DNA of 37,288 bases from Shewanella hafniensis (lineage in GTDB: Bacteria; Pseudomonadota; Gammaproteobacteria; Enterobacterales; Shewanellaceae): NCBI RefSeq assembly GCF_019655335.1, contig NZ_BPFD01000048.1, positions 1 to 37,288 of the forward strand, read 5' to 3'. This document shows, one piece after another, positions 26,253 through 34,793 of this stretch (its first letter is position 1; every line of letters starts with the position of its first letter). The notes beneath the pieces were generated by a model. It had not been told where the DNA came from and ran no database searches. It saw only the letters and a list, made by a program, of their open reading frames with translations. The position numbers and the translations under genes were made by a program.

Positions 26253-28409
26253 TTAAGCGTAATAATCTATACCTGAATTTACACTAGAAGCTTGATTTAA
26301 ACCTAAATGTAGCTCTTCTGCCGAGATTTCATCCACATCAGCCCCACTTGAACCGCCACCGTCGCCAAAACTTCCCTCTCGACGTTCACCTTGGCCACCT
26401 TGAGACACATGGCTATCCGCTAATTGCATCCCTTGCTCTTGCAGTAACTCGCGTAATCTTGGCATAGCTTGTTCAACTAAATCACGCGTCTGTGTCTGAG
26501 TGACATGGAACTGTACTTGGGTCTGATCGCCATGCACTTGAATTTTTACCAGCATATGTCCAAGCTCAGGGGGATCGAGCCTAATTTCAGCATGTTGAAT
26601 ACCTTGACTCACCATAGTGATCAACTGTTGCTTCATCACAGGTGAAAACCGTTGGATCATCTCTTGCATTTGGTTTTGTTGTTCGACACCTTGGCGTAAT
26701 GACAACTGAACTTGCATCGTTTCCTGACGATTGACTTGTAGTGGCGTCGATGACTGAGCTAAAGCAGAAAATGACTTAATGTCAGTCGTTGATCCCTTGT
26801 CTTCATCCCCCATAATGAATGGCTTAACGTCTCTTTGAGCATCGAGTGTCACACTGTATTTCGCATCCTTTAGCAAATTACCCGCATCCATTGCTACTTT
26901 TGAAACATCAACATTGATCTCGGTATCAGTCATTGCGCTATCCTTCGGATCAACTGCGTTACCTAAGATATTCTGTGTATCCAGTGTTGTAACTATAGGC
27001 TGAACTTCTACTTTACTAACCGCGACATCAACATTCGCATTTCTGCTCACCTGCTGAGGTATTGCAATCTCAGCATTGCGCACTGTTGGTTTATTGCTCT
27101 CGGCAGTAACGTCATCCGCATCGTTCTCACCCAAGTTAGAGGTATCAGCCACCTTGGGACTTGCCAAGTCCAATGTATCCACTCTTTCATCAGCGATTAT
27201 AGATGTTGCAGCCATTTCATTCTTAATCGTCGATGTCGCTAGCGTTTCTGACTTCAAGGTTTGGCTTGCTGTATTAGGCTTCAACGTTGATTCGTCTACG
27301 TCGTCTGAGGTTACAAGTGCCTCAGAATTAAGATCCAACCTTGTACCACGCTGTTCAGCGTTTAGACTCGCAACTTGATGCGCATATTTATCCGTTGAAA
27401 ATGATTTATCGCCTTTAAGTTCAGTCACATCTACTTCTTTCAATAACACGCTTTCTAGATTTTTTGATGATGCCTTTGCCGCGGTCTCTGCTGTATCTAC
27501 AAATTCAGATAAATCCAAATTTTCAGATGTTTTACTGTTCGGCGGAATGACTTGTCCCTTTAAAAATGCAGAATGAGATTCAACGCTTTTATCCGTAGAT
27601 AACTGTGACTTCAATGCATCTAAAGTGTCATCAAGTAATACTTTCTTACCCTGGATTGCTTCAACAGGTAATATCTCTGCTGATGTTCCACTGGAGGCTA
27701 CTAGAGTATTTTTTTGCATTATCTCTACCGATTCTTTATCAGCAGAGACTTTATTAGTGGCATCAGTCTCATTTAAAGCCCCTGTATCTAGTTGAAGTTG
27801 GCCAGTTAGCTTTTTGAGTTCAGAGGAAAAAGAAGTATCAGTGTCCAATACCTTTTGGATACTCAATAGATCGCCGTTTGAGGACTTGCTATTACTTTTC
27901 TCAGTTGCCAGGTTAACTTCACTTGACGTTAAAATATCAGCCTTACCTTGCGCTGAGCCTGAGATGTCGACAATAGGAAGCTCAGTGTTTATCGCTTTCA
28001 TTGAAGCTTGTACACCCGACAGCTCAACGGTACTGAATGCATCACTTTTCAATAAAGGGTCAGCAGACTCATTATTTTCCCCTTGGGAAAAGTCAGACGG
28101 CAAACTCTCTCCATCTGATGCCGTTTTCTTCATGTCATTTGCCATGCTGATCTGGGCGAAGATGAGATTTACGTCAGCGTCATCCGTTGATATGTCTTTA
28201 TCTTTTACTTTATCAGTAGAAGCGATCTGCACTTTATCGTCAGTATTCGCTGTAGCCTTTTTAGGCGCGGAAATAGAAAATGAGCTAGCGGAGACAGACG
28301 CAAGTGTAGATGAAAAGTCTTCATTATTAGACTCTTGGGAAGATGTCTTAGCGGAATTGGCCGCAGAGTTGCCTGTTTTACTCAACAGGATATTGGTCAT
28401 TTGTTGCAT
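26253..28409 (-). CDS. fliK: Flagellar hook-length control protein FliK
   Basis: 718 residues, much longer than enterobacterial FliK (about 375-405). The N-terminal and central 560 residues are low-complexity, rich in Ser, Thr, Asp, Lys and Ala, as expected for an exported molecular ruler. The C-terminal Flg_hook domain (about 590-680) has QQLITMVSQGIQHAEIRLDPPELGHMLVKIQV and MPRLRELLQEQGMQLADSHV. A Gly-rich acidic tail follows. FliK measures hook length and triggers the FlhB switch. I chose ATG 28409 with GGGAG six bases upstream. A TTG four codons earlier overlaps that site. A sigma-54-type promoter lies at 28500-28519, so fliK opens the fliKLMNOPQR-flhB unit. Confidence 0.93.
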   Translation of the reverse strand: MQQMTNILLSKTGNSAANSAKTSSQESNNEDFSSTLASVSASSFSISAPKKATANTDDKVQIASTDKVKDKDISTDDADVNLIFAQISMANDMKKTASDGESLPSDFSQGENNESADPLLKSDAFSTVELSGVQASMKAINTELPIVDISGSAQGKADILTSSEVNLATEKSNSKSSNGDLLSIQKVLDTDTSFSSELKKLTGQLQLDTGALNETDATNKVSADKESVEIMQKNTLVASSGTSAEILPVEAIQGKKVLLDDTLDALKSQLSTDKSVESHSAFLKGQVIPPNSKTSENLDLSEFVDTAETAAKASSKNLESVLLKEVDVTELKGDKSFSTDKYAHQVASLNAEQRGTRLDLNSEALVTSDDVDESTLKPNTASQTLKSETLATSTIKNEMAATSIIADERVDTLDLASPKVADTSNLGENDADDVTAESNKPTVRNAEIAIPQQVSRNANVDVAVSKVEVQPIVTTLDTQNILGNAVDPKDSAMTDTEINVDVSKVAMDAGNLLKDAKYSVTLDAQRDVKPFIMGDEDKGSTTDIKSFSALAQSSTPLQVNRQETMQVQLSLRQGVEQQNQMQEMIQRFSPVMKQQLITMVSQGIQHAEIRLDPPELGHMLVKIQVHGDQTQVQFHVTQTQTRDLVEQAMPRLRELLQEQGMQLADSHVSQGGQGERREGSFGDGGGSSGADVDEISAEELHLGLNQASSVNSGIDYYA

Positions 28410-28670
28410 AAGTGCTCCCAAACATCACCCAGCAGAAGAGAAAATGGCTAGGTAAAAACGTCAATTAAACACTGCGGTTGCAGGGTCATGGACTAAATCA
28501 AAGCAAATAAGGTGCCAAAACTTCAGTTTTTTACTACAGCATATTGAAAAGAATAAAACCCAAAGGAAGAAGTCGAACAAATGTTCAGCGCCATAGAGCG
28601 ACAGCAGAAAACTGAACTCATATCGGACTTGTGAATGGTGAAGATACCGAGCATTTAACGCGCTATTTCA
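28410..28670 (-). promoter_or_regulatory. fliJ-fliK intergenic region containing the fliK promoter
   Basis: A 261-base gap breaks the otherwise tight minus-strand block. It holds a sigma-54-type promoter (28500-28519), a short palindrome GAACAAATGTTC (28575-28586) upstream of it that could be an activator site, and no gene. A clear terminator for the fliE-J transcript was not found, so read-through into fliK is possible. Confidence 0.55.
28500..28519 (-). promoter_or_regulatory. Sigma-54 promoter of fliK
   Basis: Minus strand TTTGGCACCTTATTTGCTTT matches the consensus TTGGCAC-N5-TTGCT at every conserved base. GG (28516-28515) and GC (28504-28503) are 10 bases apart. Transcription would start near 28491, with a leader of about 82 bases to the fliK ATG. 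It is the best sigma-54 match in the window. Confidence 0.88.
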
Positions 28671-29117
28671 CTAACGCTGATGGCGGCGATAAAACTGCTG
28701 AGAAGCAAATTCATCGGTCATTTTCTGCTCTCGTTTTTGTTCAACAACTTGGCGCTTCTTCTCTTTACTCGCTAAGAGTAATTCCACTGCCTTACGTTTT
28801 TTCTGTTTTTCCAACCAATGCTGTTGTCGATATTCTTTTTGTTTTTCACCGTCGGCCACAACGCGATTTTGCTGAGTAATAGCATCATCAATCTGACGAA
28901 TAAAGCGATGAAACTGGTGATAGTGACTGGCACTAATGGCTTGGCCTTGCTGGGATTGCATTTGCTTCATGTATTCTAAGCGATAGTTATTGAGTGCACT
29001 GAGTTGATTCAGCCGTTTTTGACACTCTAACTGCGCCGACTTTAACAATAACGCCGCTTGTTCTTCGGCATCATTGGCGAGCTTTAACACTAACAACAAG
29101 GGATCGGCGTTAGCCAT
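28671..29117 (-). CDS. fliJ: Flagellar export chaperone FliJ
   Basis: 148 residues, almost entirely predicted coiled coil and rich in Gln, Lys, Glu and Arg (for example ECQKRLNQLSALNNYRLEYMKQMQSQQGQAISASHYHQFHRFIRQIDDAI). YRLEYMKQ and the C-terminal KQKEYRQQHWLEKQKKRKAVE region are FliJ features. It acts as the central stalk of the FliI ATPase ring and helps couple export to the proton gradient. It lies 29 bases after fliI. Length matches E. coli (147). Confidence 0.94.
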   Translation of the reverse strand: MANADPLLLVLKLANDAEEQAALLLKSAQLECQKRLNQLSALNNYRLEYMKQMQSQQGQAISASHYHQFHRFIRQIDDAITQQNRVVADGEKQKEYRQQHWLEKQKKRKAVELLLASKEKKRQVVEQKREQKMTDEFASQQFYRRHQR

Positions 29118-29146
29118 ACTAGACCTCGATTAATTCGATGACGCCA

Positions 29147-30496
29147 TCATTTGCACTGAGCGGCAAGTTGCCCGAGCATGACTTGGCTATCGGTAAAACT
29201 GAATGCATCAAGCATGGTTTGGCGTAAAAAAGCATTCATCGCCGGCTGCAATCGTATCGCATTGTCGATTCGAGGATCGCTGCCTTGGGCATAAGCGCCA
29301 ATGGAAATCAAATCACGATTTTGCTGATACAAGGAATAAGTTTGTTTCACGCGGCGCATCGCTTCCAAGTGTTCATTGGAGATCACCATAGGTGCTACCC
29401 GGCTAATAGAGGCTTCAATATCAATGGCGGGATAATGCCCAGAGTCCGCAAGCGAACGCGACAAGACTATGTGACCATCAAGAATCGCCCGCGATGCATC
29501 GGCAATCGGATCCTGTTGATCATCCCCTTCCGTCAGCACAGTATAAAATGCCGTAATTGAACCTTGACCAGGGCCACCGTTGCCGGCGCGCTCAACTAAA
29601 CGCGGCAGCTTGGCAAACACTGAAGGCGGATAGCCTTTGGTGGCAGGCGGCTCACCCACAGCCAAAGCAATTTCCCGCTGCGCTTGGGCGTAGCGCGTCA
29701 AACTATCCATTAATAACAAGACATTATAGCCTAAATCGCGAAAGTATTCGGCAATACGAGTCGAGGTTTCACAAGCGCGCAGGCGCATCAGCGGCGAGGT
29801 ATCTGCAGGCGCGGCAACAACAACAGAACGCGCTCGACCTTTATCCCCAAGAATCTCTTCAATAAACTCTTTTACTTCACGGCCACGCTCGCCCACCAGC
29901 CCAACCACAATAATGTCGGCAGTGGTACCGCGGGTCATCATGCCTAAGAGCACACTCTTACCCACACCAGAACCGGCAAACAAGCCCATACGTTGGCCTT
30001 TACCCACAGTCAGCATGGCATTAATGGCGCGCACGCCAACGTCCAGCGGCTCAGTAATAGCACGGCGAGATAAAGGATTAATGGCAGCGCTATGTCTTGG
30101 CGCTTGTTGATCGGTCTGCAACGCACCTAAACCATCTAAAGGCACGCCGTTACCATCGAGCACACGTCCTAACAACGACAAGCCGACATTGAGTCCAGTT
30201 TGTTCCCCTAAAGGCACCACCCGGGCACCGGGTAATACCCCACGTAATTCTTCGATAGGCATTAAATAAAGGAGTTCGCCATCAAAGCCGACGACTTCGG
30301 CAATTAACTCGCCCGCCATGGTTTCGATGGAACATAAGCTGCCCACAGGCGCACGGCAACCGCTCGCCTCTAAGGTTAAGCCAACAACACGCACCAGCTG
30401 ACCACTGGCCACAGCACGAAATGGCGGCACTTTATCCTGATGATGATTAAGCCTATTCAGCAGTTGGTGTTGGCGATTTTGCATCTGTTCTGGCAT
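29147..30496 (-). CDS. fliI: Flagellum-specific export ATPase FliI
   Basis: 449 residues related to F1-ATPase beta. The Walker A is [17 protein letters not shown] (K180), followed by the catalytic [17 protein letters not shown], Walker [21 protein letters not shown], and [18 protein letters not shown]. It powers or primes substrate entry to the type III gate. The start at 30496 lies 44 bases inside the end of fliH, with no strong ribosome-binding site. A second ATG four codons on (30484) is possible. Either way the two genes overlap heavily, which suggests coupled translation. Confidence 0.96.
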   Translation of the reverse strand: MPEQMQNRQHQLLNRLNHHQDKVPPFRAVASGQLVRVVGLTLEASGCRAPVGSLCSIETMAGELIAEVVGFDGELLYLMPIEELRGVLPGARVVPLGEQTGLNVGLSLLGRVLDGNGVPLDGLGALQTDQQAPRHSAAINPLSRRAITEPLDVGVRAINAMLTVGKGQRMGLFAGSGVGKSVLLGMMTRGTTADIIVVGLVGERGREVKEFIEEILGDKGRARSVVVAAPADTSPLMRLRACETSTRIAEYFRDLGYNVLLLMDSLTRYAQAQREIALAVGEPPATKGYPPSVFAKLPRLVERAGNGGPGQGSITAFYTVLTEGDDQQDPIADASRAILDGHIVLSRSLADSGHYPAIDIEASISRVAPMVISNEHLEAMRRVKQTYSLYQQNRDLISIGAYAQGSDPRIDNAIRLQPAMNAFLRQTMLDAFSFTDSQVMLGQLAAQCK

Positions 30497-31469
30497 CCGA
30501 TTGGGTATCTAAGTGCTCACCTGTATTTGAGGCAGATTGCATATCCTCAGCGTCTTGGTTAACCGTATCGACAGCTTGGTTATCCGCCGTTTGATCATCA
30601 AGCTCAGACTCAAGCGACACAGCAACTTGTTTGGCAGTATCTTCAGCTTCAATCGTCTCTTGCAGTTGATGCTGTTTATCATTCAAATGCGCATGTTGAT
30701 TTCGTAATGACTCAAACACTGTATCGATACGCGATGAAAGCGTTAAATCGACTAATGAGCGATGACTGCTCAGAATACAATCGCCTGCACTTAACGTCGG
30801 ATCGACTTCAAGTTCCCATTTACTGCGGGTCAGTTGGGCGGTGGAATAAAGTTGTTCGACAAGGATCACATCATCGGGGTGCAGCCGAATAGTAACCGCT
30901 TGCTCCTTGATGGGTAGCGACTCTATGCCTAAGCGCAATGCCGAAAGCACTTGTTCTGGATGGGTTTTTAATTCGTGACCTATGACAGATTTAGCTAATG
31001 TCATACTCAAGTTCAGTAGGGAGAGCTCAATATCACCATCGAGTAATTGCAATGGCTTTTCAAATTGAGTTAATAAGGCTTCAAACCGCGAAAGTAAAAC
31101 TTTGGCTTGAGCTAAACCGGTTTCTAATCCTTGCTCATGCCCTTGGGCGAGCCCCTCAGTATGGCCTTGCTCTAAGCCTTCTAAGCGACCTTTTTCTAGC
31201 CCTTGCTCGTAACCTTGTTGTTTACCTTCGGCAAACCCTTCTTCTTCAGCTTGGGCGCGAATGTCCTCAATCTCGGCCATCGTCGGCGGAGAAACACTCT
31301 CAACTGTCGTAGGCTTAGCGGCTTGATGATTAGAATGGCCGAACAAATTCGAGATAGAATCGTCATCGGCTTCAGTCACATCTGGCAGTGCCCAGTGACT
31401 AAACTCAATATCACCGTCGCTCAAGACCTTATTTGACGGTTTATTGTCGCTCGGATTAGAGGAACTCAT
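30453..31469 (-). CDS. fliH: Flagellar export regulator FliH with a long glycine-repeat and acidic tail
   Basis: 338 residues, much longer than E. coli FliH (228). An N-terminal segment with conserved aromatic residues (FSHWALPDV) precedes a run of eleven glycines spaced exactly four apart (G78 to G118), that is ten consecutive GxxxG steps. The FliH/VATPase-E-like domain follows ([35 protein letters not shown] ... [12 protein letters not shown]). An acidic, probably disordered extension of about 90 residues ends the protein, and its end overlaps fliI by 44 bases. FliH holds FliI inactive and docks it to FliN. I chose ATG 31469, overlapping fliG by 14 bases. In-frame GTG codons just upstream are alternatives. 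Confidence 0.92.
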   Translation of the reverse strand: MSSSNPSDNKPSNKVLSDGDIEFSHWALPDVTEADDDSISNLFGHSNHQAAKPTTVESVSPPTMAEIEDIRAQAEEEGFAEGKQQGYEQGLEKGRLEGLEQGHTEGLAQGHEQGLETGLAQAKVLLSRFEALLTQFEKPLQLLDGDIELSLLNLSMTLAKSVIGHELKTHPEQVLSALRLGIESLPIKEQAVTIRLHPDDVILVEQLYSTAQLTRSKWELEVDPTLSAGDCILSSHRSLVDLTLSSRIDTVFESLRNQHAHLNDKQHQLQETIEAEDTAKQVAVSLESELDDQTADNQAVDTVNQDAEDMQSASNTGEHLDTQSDARTDAKSPTPTAE

Positions 31470-32508
31470 CGCCACCACCGCCGCCTAACATGATTTCGCC
31501 ACTGTCGCTTAAGCGACGGGCAATAGACAGGATTTCTTTTTGGGCGACTTCCACTTCACTGATACGGATTGGGCCCATGGCCTCAAGATCGTCACGCAGC
31601 AATTCAGCGGCACGTTTTGACATGTTGCCCAAGATTTTTTCTTTCAGCTGATCATCAGTGCCTTTGAGCGCCTTCATCAGTACATCTTGCTGTACTTCAC
31701 GGAGCAGTGCTTGAATACCACGGTCATCAACATCAATTAAGTTTTCAAACACGAACATCAAGTCTTGGATTTGCTGCGCCATTTCTTCGTCAGACTCGCG
31801 CATGGTTTCCATCAACTGACTTTCGATACCCGTATCTAAATAGTTCATGATGTTGGCAGCCGCTTTTAGGCCGCCCATTTTCGCGGCCTGTGCGCCACCT
31901 TGACCGACAAACTGTTTCTCCATGATGTCGTTCAGCTCTTGCAGTGCAGCGGGCTGTACCTCTTCAAGATTCGCAATCCGCATCATCAAGTCTAAGCGAG
32001 TATTTTCAGGGAATTGACCAAAAATTTCCGCCGCCTGATCGGGTTCTAAATAGGACAACACGATCGTTTGGATCTGAGGATGTTCGTTTTGAATAATGGT
32101 CGCTACTTGGCGTGCATCCATCCATTTCAACGAATCCAAACCTTTAGCACCGCTGCCCATGATAATCTGTTCAATCAAATTACCCGCTTTATCTTCACCC
32201 AGCGCGGCGGTTAAGGCTTTACGAACGAACTCTTCGCTGTTGAAACCAATAGAAGAATACTTTTGAATGTCATCGAGAAACAGCTTATGTACCCCGATGA
32301 CTTTTTCTTGACCGAACTCATCCATTGCCGCCATCGCCATACCCACTTTTTGCACTTGCTTCGGCTCTAAGTGTTTTAAAATGGATGCAGCATCGGCCTC
32401 ACTCAAACTGAGGAGTAAGATCGCGGTCTTTTCAACACCGCTAATATCCTTAATGTTAAAGGCAGGTGCGGCCGCTGGAGCCACTTCTTTCGTTTTATTC
32501 TCAGCCAT
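31456..32508 (-). CDS. fliG: Flagellar motor switch protein FliG
   Basis: 350 residues. An Ala/Pro-rich start is followed by the N-terminal domain that binds FliF (GVEKTAILLLSLSEADAASILKHLEPKQVQKVG), the middle domain with the EHPQ motif (NEHPQIQTIVLSYLEPDQAAEIF), and the C-terminal torque domain with charged residues (LMKALKGTDDQLKEKILGNMSKRAAELLRDDLEAMGPIRISEVEVAQKEIL). It transmits stator force and sets rotation direction. It overlaps fliF by 8 bases and fliH by 14. Its C-terminal Gly-rich end (GGGGGDEFL) is typical. Confidence 0.97.
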   Translation of the reverse strand: MAENKTKEVAPAAAPAFNIKDISGVEKTAILLLSLSEADAASILKHLEPKQVQKVGMAMAAMDEFGQEKVIGVHKLFLDDIQKYSSIGFNSEEFVRKALTAALGEDKAGNLIEQIIMGSGAKGLDSLKWMDARQVATIIQNEHPQIQTIVLSYLEPDQAAEIFGQFPENTRLDLMMRIANLEEVQPAALQELNDIMEKQFVGQGGAQAAKMGGLKAAANIMNYLDTGIESQLMETMRESDEEMAQQIQDLMFVFENLIDVDDRGIQALLREVQQDVLMKALKGTDDQLKEKILGNMSKRAAELLRDDLEAMGPIRISEVEVAQKEILSIARRLSDSGEIMLGGGGGDEFL

Positions 32509-34195
32509 TGTCTTGTAACCAGTTTTTCACGACTTGAGTAGAGAGCTCAGGCTCATTAGCCACGAGCGCACGGATAGCTTTAATCATATCATCATCTTTG
32601 TGCAAATTAGGGATATGAATTGAACCATCATCGGCATAACTGTATTCCGCCTCTTGGGTATTGAGCATCCCTAGCGTATCTGCCGCGTACTGGTCCTCAA
32701 TTTCGGCCAGTTCGTTACCTAATCTGCCATCCTCAGGCATATTCACACTGTCAGGATAGATTAAGCGTTTCAGCATAGGCCGTACCACAGCTAAAATCAG
32801 TACCAGAATCACTAGCGCACCAATACCGAGCTTAATTGCGCGCCAGAACCAAGGTTGTTCCCACAGTTCTAGTGCTGGCAAGTCTTCAACCAATTGATCC
32901 ATAAAGGGAACCGTTACCACTTCTAACACATCACCCCGTTGCGAGCTAAAACCTACCGCCCCTTCGAGTAAACGACGGATATTGGTCAGCTCTTGTTCGG
33001 TACGGGCAACACGCGCCACTTGACCATTTTCTCCGGCAGCACCGGGTTTAAAGTCCACCGCAACCGACACACTAATGCGGCGAACGGCGCCAACTTGCTG
33101 ACGGGTGTGGCTAATCGTAGTATCTAACTCAAAATTACGGGTCGCTTCACGGTGCGAATTACCTGCGGTGACAGACTCAGTCGCTTTAGTCGCATCTTGC
33201 GGAATGTTCGATTCCATTGGCGGTTGATTCGATAGTGCGCCAGGGATCCCACCCGAAGAGCCGCCAGTGGTATTATTTTCAACGGTCATTTCGCTGCGTA
33301 AAGACGGTAAATCAGGGTTGTAACGCTTAGAGGTTTGCTCGACCGCAGTAAAGTCCATGCTGACATCGACTTGAGAGGTGAAATTATCAGGACCTAAGAT
33401 AGGTACCAAAATCGATTCAATCTTAGTACGATACTCTGCTTCTTTTTGCTGTACTAGTTCAAGCTCGCGACGGGCTGTCGCAGACGCGCCATCTTGGCTA
33501 CCTGAGTTTAATAAACGGCCGTTCGAGTCAGTCACAGTCACCCGTGATGGTTCTAAACCTTGTACTGCAGAAGCAACGATATCAACGATAGCGTCGACTT
33601 CACCTTGGCCTAAACCGCCACGACGGGTATTGATAACCACAGTCGCACTTGGTTTTGAAGCATTGCGGGCAAAGACGTTTTCTTTAGGTAACGCGAGGAT
33701 CACTTTGGCGCGGCTAACACTTTGTAGTTGCTCAATTGCACGAGCGAGGTTTTCTTCTTGGCTATGCTTAAGACGGGCTTGCTCCATACGTTGGCTGACA
33801 CCAAAGCCGCTGTCTTGATTCAAGAAGTCTTGACTAGCAGCAGGGCTGTCGACGCCTGCGCGGCTCAGCATCATTTTCACTTCTTGATATTTATCTTCGG
33901 GGACTTTAATCACGTCCACGTCGATTTGATACTTAACTTTATTTTTATCAAGCACATCTAATACTTGAACCATTTCCTGAGTTTCCATTTTACCCAATGG
34001 ACGATACTCAGGCTCCTGTGCCCAAAGCATAACAAATACGGCCAAGGCCAAACAAATCGCCAAGGCTAAAATCATAGTTACTTGACGCATCATATCGACA
34101 CCGCCAAGGTTTCCCATCATTCCTGACTTATGTTCTTGCTGGACACCTTGGTCAGCTAAGCCGGAATTGGATCCGACAATCATTTCTGTGCTCAC
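32501..34195 (-). CDS. fliF: Flagellar MS-ring protein FliF
   Basis: 564 residues. TM1 (VTMILALAICLALAVFVMLWAQ) is followed by ring-building motifs (YRPLGKMETQEMVQVLDVLDKNKVKYQID; RAGVDSPAASQDFLNQDSGFGVSQ; RARVxL-type SRAKVILALPKENVFAR). Next come a variable periplasmic region rich in Gly, Ser and Thr and TM2 (IKLGIGALVILVLILAVVRPML). The cytosolic tail ends TQVVKNWLQDN, the FliG-binding helix. The start is GTG 34195 with AGGT upstream. An ATG four codons later is possible. It lies 33 bases after fliE and overlaps fliG. Confidence 0.97.
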   Translation of the reverse strand: MSTEMIVGSNSGLADQGVQQEHKSGMMGNLGGVDMMRQVTMILALAICLALAVFVMLWAQEPEYRPLGKMETQEMVQVLDVLDKNKVKYQIDVDVIKVPEDKYQEVKMMLSRAGVDSPAASQDFLNQDSGFGVSQRMEQARLKHSQEENLARAIEQLQSVSRAKVILALPKENVFARNASKPSATVVINTRRGGLGQGEVDAIVDIVASAVQGLEPSRVTVTDSNGRLLNSGSQDGASATARRELELVQQKEAEYRTKIESILVPILGPDNFTSQVDVSMDFTAVEQTSKRYNPDLPSLRSEMTVENNTTGGSSGGIPGALSNQPPMESNIPQDATKATESVTAGNSHREATRNFELDTTISHTRQQVGAVRRISVSVAVDFKPGAAGENGQVARVARTEQELTNIRRLLEGAVGFSSQRGDVLEVVTVPFMDQLVEDLPALELWEQPWFWRAIKLGIGALVILVLILAVVRPMLKRLIYPDSVNMPEDGRLGNELAEIEDQYAADTLGMLNTQEAEYSYADDGSIHIPNLHKDDDMIKAIRALVANEPELSTQVVKNWLQDNG

Positions 34196-34228
34196 GATTC
34201 GTACCTGCTAATTGGGTTATTCACTGGC

Positions 34229-34564
34229 CTAGACAGGCATACTCATTATTTCTTTATAGGCTTCGACAAGTTTATTTCGTACTTGTACCGTTGCCTCGAA
34301 GGCGACACTGGCTTTCTCACGGGCGATAACAGTATCCGACAAAGTGACGGTAGTATCTCCCATTTCTAAGCGCGTCGCGAGGTTTGATGATGTCGACTGT
34401 AAGCCGCTGACATTGCCGACGGCTTGCGAGAGTAACTGACCGAAGTCTGCACCACTGGTGTTATTCACTTGCTGCATGATATTTGGCTGAACGCCAAAAG
34501 ACGGCGTAATCTCGCCTTGGAGTTTCTGCATTTCCTGCAGGAATGAATTTGCGCCTATTTGCAT
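34229..34564 (-). CDS. fliE: Flagellar MS-ring/rod adaptor FliE
   Basis: 111 residues (E. coli 104). The C-terminal half has the FliE signature DTVIAREKASVAFEATVQVRNKLVEAYKEIMSMPV, and GADFGQLLSQAVGNVSGLQ sits in the middle. FliE is exported and joins the MS ring to the proximal rod. I chose ATG 34564 because GGGAG lies correctly upstream. A TTG 18 codons earlier lies upstream of the predicted sigma-54 start point (about 34608), so it would not be on that transcript. It opens the fliEFGHIJ unit. Confidence 0.94.
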   Translation of the reverse strand: MQIGANSFLQEMQKLQGEITPSFGVQPNIMQQVNNTSGADFGQLLSQAVGNVSGLQSTSSNLATRLEMGDTTVTLSDTVIAREKASVAFEATVQVRNKLVEAYKEIMSMPV

Positions 34565-34616
34565 GCTGAGCTCCCAGTCGTCGAGTTCTTGACGATCAAA
34601 ATACCGATAATGGGAC

Positions 34617-34637
34617 AATGCAAAATAACGGCCAAGT
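34617..34637 (-). promoter_or_regulatory. Sigma-54-type promoter of fliE
   Basis: Minus strand ACTTGGCCGTTATTTTGCATT has GG (34633-34632) and GC (34621-34620) 10 bases apart, with TTGG and TTTGCA well matched. The predicted start is near 34608, giving a 44-base leader to the fliE ATG. FliE operons in Vibrio and Shewanella are FlrA/sigma-54 dependent. Confidence 0.75.
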
Positions 34638-34741
34638 TTTCAAGTGGTCGTGATTGATAATAAATTGACGGGATAAGAAGAAGTTAAAACTAAGGATTCT
34701 GAATAAAATAGGTCACTTTTTCGGTGGTATATTTTAATAAA

Positions 34742-34770
34742 TGCAACCTCACACTCATGTGGAGGCTGCA
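34742..34770 (-). terminator. Intrinsic terminator after flrC
   Basis: Minus-strand hairpin with arms TGCAGCCTC(C)ACA and TGTGAGGTTGCA. It is an imperfect stem of about 12 bp with one G-T pair and one bulged C around a short loop, followed by TTTATTAAAATAT. It lies 23 bases beyond the flrC stop and probably separates flrBC from fliE. Confidence 0.6.
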
Positions 34771-34793
34771 AGATTATAACTTGAATTTAAAGA

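Noticed and set aside
27814..28455. 213-residue plus-strand frame opposite fliK
   Set aside because: It is a shadow of the low-complexity Ser/Asp-rich FliK region, with no ribosome-binding site or recognisable domain.
28575..28586. GAAC-N4-GTTC as a LexA box
   Set aside because: That is the Bacillus-type LexA consensus. Gammaproteobacteria use the CTGT-N8-ACAG type.
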